This document shows, piece by piece, positions 5,316 through 11,714 of a stretch of DNA of 20,171 nucleotides (the first letter of the stretch is position 1; every line of letters begins with the position of its first letter). This stretch comes from a virus. The stretch covers positions 1 to 20,171 of the IMG/VR virus record IMGVR_UViG_3300006071_000124; one strand, 5' to 3'. Both the position numbers and the translations under genes were made by a program. The notes below the pieces were generated by a model. It saw only the letters and a program-made list of their open reading frames with translations. It was not told the origin of the DNA and made no database searches.

Positions 5316-6632
5316 TTACGCCCTTCCCTTATATATACTTCCCTCATCCGGGGTCCCGACGACAAGTTTCCAGCGGCGAGCAACGCCGTGATCAGGATGA
5401 ACGGAAATAAGCCACTGACAAGCAGGATGACTACGCATACGGCCAGAGCGAGAGTATTCAGAAGGGCCTGATAAACACCCATTGGCAAACCCCTGTTCTA
5501 GTTCCACAGGAGTGTGGAAGTGACCAACCATCACCCAGTCTACCACAACTTGCTCAGATGCATAATCTTGTATGATACGCTGCATGCCCCTGGCGATCGT
5601 GGCAGAGGGGCCAATCATGCCCATGCCGCCCCGGCTGCCTATTCTGTCGCCATGCGTGAAGAGAAAATTCCAGCCTGCTATGTTGATTAATGCGTCGCCA
5701 GATATGGGAGCGGAGAAAGATATCCGCTTTGTTTGTCTTCCAGTAAACCAGCTCTCGACAAGCCAAGCGACCAAAGTATCATATGAGTTGACAACAAATC
5801 CTTTGGCTTCCGGTTTCTTAGTCGTTCGACCGTGATTTCCTGGGACGGAGACGACACGGATTTCACAGTCAAAGGAAGAGAGTAGAAGCTCCAGACCGGA
5901 TATGAGATGCTGAGAAAGCTCACGCACAGCAGGAATGGCCAAAAGATCATTGGTTTTTGCCAGTTCTTCATGTATTTCCCCGGAGATTAAATCTCCGCAA
6001 AGTATAACGTATATGATGGCAGGAGGAGGGCCGGACCAATGAACCGTGCCCATTTTGACGACGCTTTGAAATAGCCTCTGCAAGCGCTTTCCGCATATTT
6101 CTTTGCTGTAGGAGTTCCTGCCGCCCATTTGGTCTTTGTCGATATACTCGCCCATGTGGACGTCGGATATCTGAAGAATAAGCGCCTCTTTTCTGACGCG
6201 TCCCGCAGTGTCCTTGGATGGCTTCCAGGGCTGAGGGTATAGTGGAGTAGCGGTAAGATTAAATACGCCCTCCCTGAGGGCCTCTGCGCTAATTGTAGTG
6301 CGCTCTGCGGCGGCTGCCCTGGCTTCAGCGCTGGCAAGCTTATCCTTTAAGCGGCGGACCGTTAAGTGCTCCGCAGACTTCTCCTCTCCAGAAGAAGCAG
6401 GATCCTTGTAAAGAGACCAGTCTGGCTCAAGGCCGTATTCTGTTTCGGCGATTGCCAGTCTTCGGTGAACCGTTTGCGCGTGGACGCCCATCTTCTTCGC
6501 GGCAGTCGATATCGCCGTCCGCTCGTGGCTATTTGTTGGGATGCCTTGTGGCTTGCAGCCTTCCTGCAGAAGGCTTTCTATTAATTTAATTAATTTTTTT
6601 AGGTCATCTTTTGAGGGGATTTCTCGCGCCAC
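5316..6632 (-). CDS. HTH-metallophosphoesterase fusion (calcineurin-like)
   Basis: Residues 36-62 form a helix-turn-helix (TAISTAAKKMGVHAQTVHRRL) typical of phage sequence-recognition heads, and 85-115 form a charged coiled coil. From about 150 a calcineurin-like phosphoesterase follows with all hallmark motifs: D157-x-H159 in I-S-D-V-H, G-D213-L, G-N266-H267, T-H327-G-D and G370-H-F-H373. The two-metal site therefore looks complete. The family includes DNA-processing, nucleotide and protein phosphatases, and the HTH suggests a DNA-linked substrate. The start is GTG at 6632 with AAGG about 10 bases upstream; no nearby ATG is better. It is divergent from the GcrA homologue across 126 bases. 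The exact substrate is unknown. Confidence 0.85.
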   Translation of the reverse strand: MAREIPSKDDLKKLIKLIESLLQEGCKPQGIPTNSHERTAISTAAKKMGVHAQTVHRRLAIAETEYGLEPDWSLYKDPASSGEEKSAEHLTVRRLKDKLASAEARAAAAERTTISAEALREGVFNLTATPLYPQPWKPSKDTAGRVRKEALILQISDVHMGEYIDKDQMGGRNSYSKEICGKRLQRLFQSVVKMGTVHWSGPPPAIIYVILCGDLISGEIHEELAKTNDLLAIPAVRELSQHLISGLELLLSSFDCEIRVVSVPGNHGRTTKKPEAKGFVVNSYDTLVAWLVESWFTGRQTKRISFSAPISGDALINIAGWNFLFTHGDRIGSRGGMGMIGPSATIARGMQRIIQDYASEQVVVDWVMVGHFHTPVELEQGFANGCLSGPSEYSRSGRMRSHPACQWLISVHPDHGVARRWKLVVGTPDEGSIYKGRA

Positions 6633-6758
6633 TGTATTGACCTTTGGTTAAGTCTTACTAATGTTTGATTTGCGCATGAGGGGACGTCACAGAATTGTCA
6701 ATAACGTCAATATGTTGCGCATCATACGTTAGAAATCGATATATAGCAAGGTGATGAA
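6633..6758. promoter_or_regulatory. Divergent control region with three phased YGTCA repeats
   Basis: This non-coding stretch lies between the GTG of the phosphoesterase and the ATG of the GcrA homologue. CGTCA at 6685-6689, TGTCA at 6696-6700 and CGTCA at 6705-6709 recur in the same orientation at 11- and 9-base steps, about one helical turn. The last two are part of longer YGTCAATA repeats. TTGTCAA here (6695-6701) is also found in the other divergent region (1418-1424). For the rightward gene, TTGCGC (6715-6720) and an AT-rich GATATATA at 6738-6745 make a plausible promoter, and AAGGTGA (6748-6754) is its ribosome-binding site. No GANTC site is present. Confidence 0.5.
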
Positions 6759-7247
6759 ATGATCGACGACGCAGCTAAAAATAAAATTATAGAAATGTGG
6801 AACGCCGGCAGTAGCGGCAGCGAAATAGCCACCGCCCTTAACTTAACCAGGAACGCAATTCTTGGATTTGTTCACCGACAAAGAAGAAGTGGCGTTTTTG
6901 TAGAGGAGAGAGCGTCTGGGCGGAATAACGAAAAAGAGAAGGCAGAAAAGAAGAAGGCAAAGATTGAAAAGAAAATAGAAGTAAAGCCAAAGATAAGAAT
7001 GGAGATGCCCAGAGTAGATATAACAAGTGCCTTTGACATAAACGAATACTTTAGCAAACCAATAACAGGCGTGTCACTGCTTGATCTGAGCTATTACTCA
7101 TGCCGATTTATTGTAACAACAGAAAACGACAAGCCGCCAGTATATTGCGGCGAACGTGTTGACCGCGGTTCTTACTGTAAGCCGCACGCCGATCGTTGCT
7201 ATATACCCGCAAGAATTAAATTGGAAAAACTACTTGATCGCAGATAA
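6759..7247 (+). CDS. gcrA: GcrA-family cell-cycle regulator homologue (phage)
   Basis: GcrA works with sigma70 RNA polymerase at promoters carrying CcrM-methylated GANTC sites in Alphaproteobacteria. Residues 7-40 carry the family's DNA-binding head (I-I-E-M-W-N-A-G-S-S-G-S-E-I-A), and 30-40 read TRNAILGFVHR, very close to the TRNAVIGKVHR signature. Residues 51-85 are a Lys/Glu-rich linker. The C-terminal part keeps the sigma-contact zone pattern: S-C115-R-F, Y-C130-G and Y-C140-K-P-H143, with another Cys at 147. At 162 residues it is close to full length. A phage copy could redirect host cell-cycle transcription or drive phage promoters. It is transcribed alone, divergent from the phosphoesterase and convergent with the tail operon. 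Confidence 0.85.
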   Translation: MIDDAAKNKIIEMWNAGSSGSEIATALNLTRNAILGFVHRQRRSGVFVEERASGRNNEKEKAEKKKAKIEKKIEVKPKIRMEMPRVDITSAFDINEYFSKPITGVSLLDLSYYSCRFIVTTENDKPPVYCGERVDRGSYCKPHADRCYIPARIKLEKLLDRR

Positions 7248-7340
7248 TACGCCGTGAAATACTGCGCTTAAGCACCTGACAGTAAAAATAACAATGAGCA
7301 ACGCGACAAACACCCGGAGAAGCGTGTATATTTTATTCAT
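7230..7340 (-). CDS. Candidate 36-aa single-span membrane peptide
   Basis: This short reading frame starts with an ATG at 7340, 18 bases after the stop of the Gly-rich tail-tip gene, and ends in TAG at 7230. A strong GGAGG (7347-7343) precedes it, with tight two-base spacing. The peptide opens MNKIYTLLRV, has a hydrophobic span (about 10-21, FVALLIVIFTV) and a short tail ending A-I-K, with basic residues at both sides. Its 3' end runs 18 bases antisense into the GcrA gene. Size, single span and position at the end of the tail operon suit a small holin or inner-membrane effector. No family match is claimed. Confidence 0.45.
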   Translation of the reverse strand: MNKIYTLLRVFVALLIVIFTVRCLSAVFHGVLSAIK

Positions 7341-7352
7341 GTCCTCCGGGTG
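7311..7352 (-). promoter_or_regulatory. Hairpin that can mask the ribosome-binding site of the 36-aa peptide
   Basis: On the minus strand a perfect 9-bp inverted repeat CACCCGGAG (7352-7344) / CTCCGGGTG (7319-7311) encloses 24 bases. The 5' arm contains GGAG of the peptide's ribosome-binding site, and the ATG lies in the loop. The downstream arm is coding sequence for residues 8-10. Folded RNA would hide the ribosome-binding site. A large-loop terminator shared by the convergent units is the alternative, but no T tract follows on either strand. Confidence 0.5.
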
Positions 7353-7358
7353 CATTGT

Positions 7359-8138
7359 CTAATACCATGATATTGTGACGTAACCAGTTCCGCCGCTTCC
7401 GCCTTGATATCCATTACACCCGCCAGCTGCATAACATCCTACATAAATATTGTAGTCAGCGCCCGTCCCGCCGCCGCCGCCTGTCGTTCCTGGCGCGGCA
7501 TAAAATGGGTAAGCGTTTCCAGTGTAGGGGCCACTTCCGCCAATAAGCGGATTTGCTAATGTGATGTATGAGTAACCGCCGGCATACCCTGACTCACCAT
7601 TGTTTTGCCAGTATCCACAAGGACCGTGAGCGCCGCCACTGCCCGCGCTTCCTCCACCGCCTTGTGTTCCATTAATTCCGTAACCAGTCCCAGCGCCAGT
7701 CCTACCGCCGCCGCCGCCTGTCGCATATTGATACCAAACTTGACCGCCTGACCCAAAATAAGACGTTCCGCCGGTTGTTCCCACGCCACCCGCTGACGGT
7801 TGACACCCTTGGTTCCCAGAACTTCCGTAACCACCTGCGCCGCTGCCTCCCGCGCCCGCAACCTGAATAGTGATGTAATTATACGGAGGTATTGTGAAGC
7901 CGCCGCTTTGGCCGTTTGCGTATGTAACAGATCCAGACGGTATTTTTCTGGTGCTATAAAAATTTGCAAAAGATATTGGATTGCTGGAGTTTGGAAATGG
8001 ATACGTAGCCGTTGCGCTACTATTTGTATAAAGCAGACCGCGATAAGCGTTAAGATTGGTGCCGTATCCAAACTCGTTGTTTATTGAGTTAGATGCAGAC
8101 CCAGCAAGCGCAAGAGGCCCACTTGATGGTAATGTCAT
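7359..8138 (-). CDS. Glycine-rich tail-tip / adhesin protein
   Basis: Probable receptor-contact protein at the distal end of the tail fibre. Residues 1-65 form a short attachment-like head (MTLPSSGPLALAGSASNSI ... ISFANFYSTRK), a start seen in many phage tail proteins. From about 92 to the end the chain is dominated by Gly runs (94-104, 117-124, 141-150, 160-169, 219-226, 246-251) separated by aromatic or polar loops, ending V-T-I-S-W-Y. Such Gly-run stacks form polyglycine helices in gp38-type adhesins of T-even phages, with the loops giving receptor specificity. Its ATG overlaps the fibre stop (ATGA, 8135-8138), the same order as gp37-gp38. Five Cys residues occur among the loops, unusual for a virion tip. 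The receptor is unknown. Confidence 0.75.
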   Translation of the reverse strand: MTLPSSGPLALAGSASNSINNEFGYGTNLNAYRGLLYTNSSATATYPFPNSSNPISFANFYSTRKIPSGSVTYANGQSGGFTIPPYNYITIQVAGAGGSGAGGYGSSGNQGCQPSAGGVGTTGGTSYFGSGGQVWYQYATGGGGGRTGAGTGYGINGTQGGGGSAGSGGAHGPCGYWQNNGESGYAGGYSYITLANPLIGGSGPYTGNAYPFYAAPGTTGGGGGTGADYNIYVGCYAAGGCNGYQGGSGGTGYVTISWY

Positions 8139-9001
8139 TTACTCTGCTCCAATTCTTCGACGCGAACTGATAGCTCTTTTATTGCGTTAATAAGAACGCC
8201 GATAATATTACCATACGCAACATGCATAAAACCATTATCATCGTGATGAACAACCGCAGGCAGAACGTCCAATACTTCTTGAGCAACAACACCAACACCG
8301 GGCGCTTTTGTTGACTTGTTAATGTAGCTAACGCCACGAAGCTGTTTAACAATAGAAATTGCGTCATCTATTGTGCGTATATCTTCTTTTAATCTTTGAT
8401 CAGAATAGGCGGTAACATTGCCTGATGCTGTTATGTTTCCTACTGTTGAAACGCTGCCACCGCTAACAACAAGAGCATTTGCTGCGCCAGTATTGTTGAC
8501 GACAAATGTAGATCCAGACGTTGAACTAGCGCCGACAATAAGATTGCCAATAAGAGTTCCGCCAGCAATTGATAGGCGGTCAGACAATGCATTAAGAACA
8601 TTTCCGACTGCTGCAGATGACCCAGTGTCATAAACAATAGTTGCATAACCGCGTGTTACGACAACGCCTGACCCTGACGTTGTCTTAAATGTAACCGTGT
8701 TATTTGTTCCTGAAACACTGTCACTTGTTCCGTTAATGACAATCCAAAATCCGCCAATATTATCTGGAAGCTTTACATTGACGTTACCAGGAGATGAGCT
8801 TGTTCCGATAGTTCCAGTAATAGAAACAATTAAATTTTGCGCCTCTGATGTGCTCATTGTATAATCTGTCAAGCCGCTAAGATATATAGGGGCAGTAGAC
8901 CCAAGAGCCTTATCAATATAACCAAAATTATCGTTTAGCGGGACGTTCCATGACTGAGAATTAAGCGTCGGCTGATTAAGATTTTTATTTGTAGTGGTCA
9001 T
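8135..9001 (-). CDS. Tail fibre with C-terminal S74 self-cleaving chaperone
   Basis: Trimeric tail fibre or spike. The N-terminal 40 residues (LNQPTLNSQSWNVPLNDNFG) match the attachment head of many podovirus fibres. The middle is Ser/Thr/Gly-rich and beta-predicted. The C-terminal 89 residues are a peptidase S74 intramolecular chaperone: S200-D-Q-R-L-K205-E-D-I, then G-V-S-Y, G-V-V-A-Q-E-V, and a final helix I-N-A-I-K-E-L ending in a short coiled coil. The Ser and Lys five residues apart fit the known Ser-Lys dyad, so cleavage just before S200 is predicted, removing the chaperone after trimer folding. At 288 residues it is a short fibre. A GAGGAA ribosome-binding site precedes the ATG. It lies between the ejection-type protein and the Gly-rich tip. 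Confidence 0.88.
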   Translation of the reverse strand: MTTTNKNLNQPTLNSQSWNVPLNDNFGYIDKALGSTAPIYLSGLTDYTMSTSEAQNLIVSITGTIGTSSSPGNVNVKLPDNIGGFWIVINGTSDSVSGTNNTVTFKTTSGSGVVVTRGYATIVYDTGSSAAVGNVLNALSDRLSIAGGTLIGNLIVGASSTSGSTFVVNNTGAANALVVSGGSVSTVGNITASGNVTAYSDQRLKEDIRTIDDAISIVKQLRGVSYINKSTKAPGVGVVAQEVLDVLPAVVHHDDNGFMHVAYGNIIGVLINAIKELSVRVEELEQSK

Positions 9002-9011
9002 ATTGCATTCC

Positions 9012-11714
9012 TCAGATGTGTCTGTTTGCTACTTCTAAAGCCTTAACGACGTGCTCGTCAGGCGCGTTTAATATCTGCTTCGTGCCGTCGTTTATGCGCT
9101 TTCTAGACCGGTCGACTGCTTTCATTAGCATGTCCGCCGTCATTTCTCCGGGAATACGTCCGCCAGCTTTTCTCTGTAAGCGAGGGGGCTGACCGGCTTG
9201 CTCAATAGCGGCTGGATAGCCAACCTGCGGAATTGTCTTGCCTGTCTCTTCTGCCACCTTAGCAATTGCGCCAGACAAAGAAGAGAACGCCTCAGGTGAC
9301 GGCTTGCGCATTAGCTGAGCCATTAGCTTAGGGTCATGCATCGCCTCTTGCAGAAGCTTCATTGCGGCGTCTTTTGTCGTCCCATACAGGAATGAGTTCA
9401 TGCCAGAAACAATTGGCGCGGTAAGACCTTTGCCGACGCCCAGAAACCGAGCCGCGGCAGCGCCAAATGGCGCACCGCTTGCCGCGGTAGACACGCCCTC
9501 AGCTATGTGACCAAGAAGAGCCGCGGCGGCCACGTCAGGTATTGCGCCAGTAGCCCTGCCGTAAAGGATCGACATAATGTTGTTGTTTGCAAGCTTGTCT
9601 AACGTCTTCGTGCTTGTCAGATTGCCATGAGGAAGCTGAGACACAACCTTTGACGAACGATGCAAGGCGTCAATGTAATTTTGTAGGTCATGATCGCCCG
9701 CGGCAATGTCCTTTATCTTGTCTTTATTTCTGTCGAGAAAGTTAGACAAGCGCTTTGGATTATTACTGTCTGCCTCGCGCTGGAATGCTTCAGTCAATTG
9801 ACGCTTTTGCGCTGCCTCGACACTTTCTCCCGCACGTTGCGCAATATTCTCCACTCTTCCCCGCAACCCAGGAATTTCGTCAATCACTGACGCCATTTTA
9901 GGATCAGAAATAAATTTCTGAACGTCTTTTGGCGTCACATTAAAGTTCGTTCCGTTCTTCGTGAGCTTGCCAATAACCCAATTAGTTGTGGGCTCGTCAA
10001 TGTTAACGCCAGGGAGCTCGCGGACCATACGCAAGTTTTGCGCGGCATTTGGTCCTGAAAACATTTTATCAAAAACAGCTTCACCCGCGATACGCTCGCC
10101 GCCGCCTTGCATATCAGCCACAAGCTCAGACAGGAACTTTGGGCCAAATGTGTCGTGGTAATCTTTTGTCGCGGCGCGAGCCGTGTTCCACGCATTACGC
10201 TGAGCACCTGTCTTGTCACCAAAGAGAATATTCTTCTCGTTGTTGAGCATTTCAGCAAGCTTTGCCGCCACTTCGTTATTCGCGTGTTGCGTAAAATAAT
10301 CACCCTTCTCGCCAGCACTGCGCGCCGCAGAAAGTATTTGCGAGCGAAGATCCTGGAAGTGTAAGAGAGGAATGTTTTTGCCTTCAGTCTGGCTAAGAGC
10401 CTCAACGACAGACATGGCGTCAGCGTCGAGAGCCTTACGCTTTGATGGCGACATTGAATTGATGAAGTCGGCGAGCTCATTCATCGTTTTTGTTTTGTAG
10501 ATCGCGGCAGACTGAAGTCCGGGATGCGCCCACGCGGTCTTCTCTGCTTCTGCTTTTTGCTTCTCCAGGGCAGACACAACATTCTTAACTTGTATTGCCG
10601 CGTCGCCTTGTGGGTTTAAGGACGGAGGAAGGCCGGCGGCGGTCTCCATGTCGACTGGCTTAATGTGTGTGCCGACTTCACCAGGAACGCGAGGAGCCGC
10701 GGCAGTTGTCGCCTCAAGCGAGCGAGCCTCTTGCGCCTTGCGTCGCGCAATATCCTCCTCGCCTTCCTTGCGGCCCATGCCTTCTAGTCTGGTCTCAAGC
10801 GCCTTTGCCTCACCACCGCCAAGGACTTGCGCAGTTGTTGGCTGCACTTCTTCGACGTAACGACCTGGCTGGCCTTGTAGCGTTAACTCAGTCTCTAGGC
10901 GCGACGCCGCCTTTTCAGGCTCAGCAAAAGCTTCGCGTGCAACCTGTCCCGCAATTTTACTAGCGCGCTCCGCAACAGCCGGCGCAGCCCGTGCTTCAAG
11001 AAGTTTAGAAATTCCTGCCGCGCCTGCAGCGCCAGGAAGCGTGCCAAGAAGGCGGGCAGGCATCTCATACTTTGTGCCGCGCGTCAGTTCGCCTGCAATG
11101 CCAGAGCCAAGGCCGCCCAATGCGCCTGCGGCCAGTCTGGTGCCAATGCCGCCAGGTCCCGCCAAAGAGCCGCCAGTAAGCTCGCCTGTTGCTTCTGCGA
11201 CACGTCCCGGAAGTGTTTGCGGGTGATACTCAGGCATGCCGGCGCGAATTGCTGCTTGCTGCATGCCGTGAGCTGTCGGGACGGGAAGGCCGCCGATCGT
11301 TGTCACTTCACCGGCGAGCTCGCGCTCAGACGGTTTGTAGAACTCCTGGCCAAGTTTTTTGCCCGCTTCCATAAAACCAGCCGCGGTTTTTCCTGGTGGC
11401 AGCATGCCAAGAGCTTCAGCGCCCTCAGATAGTTTGCGCGTGCCATACTCGCCGGCAATATCATACAGCTGAGCCAAAGACCCAGGCATGCCGGGGATGC
11501 CGACTGCGCCTTTTGCTGCCCCAGACACAAACCCTTTACCGATATCTTCACCAAACCCTGGGGGTGTTGGCTTGCGCGCTGATGGCGGGTTGAACTTAAA
11601 TTCAGGCGTAGAGGTCGCGCTTCTTTCTGCCTCAACAAATGCGGGGGTTGGCGCTTCCTTTCTCCGCAAGCTTGGCGGGGAAAAGACGAAATCCTTCTTC
11701 TCTTCCTCTGCCAT
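9012..11714 (-). CDS. Putative internal virion / DNA-ejection protein (900 aa)
   Basis: No enzyme motif is visible. The chain begins with a Pro/Lys-rich unstructured segment (about 1-55). An Ala/Gly-rich hydrophobic part (about 60-245, such as GAAKGAVGIPGMPGSLAQLYD and LAAGALGGLGSGIAG) may insert in membranes. Long charged helical and coiled-coil parts follow from about 250 to 700. A second Ala-rich hydrophobic patch (about 725-785, AAAALLGHIAEG, GAAAARFLGVG) comes next, and K-A-G-G-R-I near 850-854 leads into a helical tail. This build and its position between the lysozyme-bearing protein and the fibre match the internal core proteins that podoviruses eject to form a channel. It starts with a TAATG one-base overlap with the gene before it. 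The ejection role is inferred. Confidence 0.7.
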   Translation of the reverse strand: MAEEEKKDFVFSPPSLRRKEAPTPAFVEAERSATSTPEFKFNPPSARKPTPPGFGEDIGKGFVSGAAKGAVGIPGMPGSLAQLYDIAGEYGTRKLSEGAEALGMLPPGKTAAGFMEAGKKLGQEFYKPSERELAGEVTTIGGLPVPTAHGMQQAAIRAGMPEYHPQTLPGRVAEATGELTGGSLAGPGGIGTRLAAGALGGLGSGIAGELTRGTKYEMPARLLGTLPGAAGAAGISKLLEARAAPAVAERASKIAGQVAREAFAEPEKAASRLETELTLQGQPGRYVEEVQPTTAQVLGGGEAKALETRLEGMGRKEGEEDIARRKAQEARSLEATTAAAPRVPGEVGTHIKPVDMETAAGLPPSLNPQGDAAIQVKNVVSALEKQKAEAEKTAWAHPGLQSAAIYKTKTMNELADFINSMSPSKRKALDADAMSVVEALSQTEGKNIPLLHFQDLRSQILSAARSAGEKGDYFTQHANNEVAAKLAEMLNNEKNILFGDKTGAQRNAWNTARAATKDYHDTFGPKFLSELVADMQGGGERIAGEAVFDKMFSGPNAAQNLRMVRELPGVNIDEPTTNWVIGKLTKNGTNFNVTPKDVQKFISDPKMASVIDEIPGLRGRVENIAQRAGESVEAAQKRQLTEAFQREADSNNPKRLSNFLDRNKDKIKDIAAGDHDLQNYIDALHRSSKVVSQLPHGNLTSTKTLDKLANNNIMSILYGRATGAIPDVAAAALLGHIAEGVSTAASGAPFGAAAARFLGVGKGLTAPIVSGMNSFLYGTTKDAAMKLLQEAMHDPKLMAQLMRKPSPEAFSSLSGAIAKVAEETGKTIPQVGYPAAIEQAGQPPRLQRKAGGRIPGEMTADMLMKAVDRSRKRINDGTKQILNAPDEHVVKALEVANRHI

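Noticed and set aside
7440-7860. Repeated GCCGCC tracts suggesting a tandem DNA repeat
   Set aside because: They are Gly codon runs of the tail-tip gene read on the other strand, with irregular spacing.
10648-11638. Several long antisense and shifted frames in the 900-aa gene
   Set aside because: Typical by-products of Ala/Gly/Pro-rich GC-biased coding sequence; no start signals or motifs.
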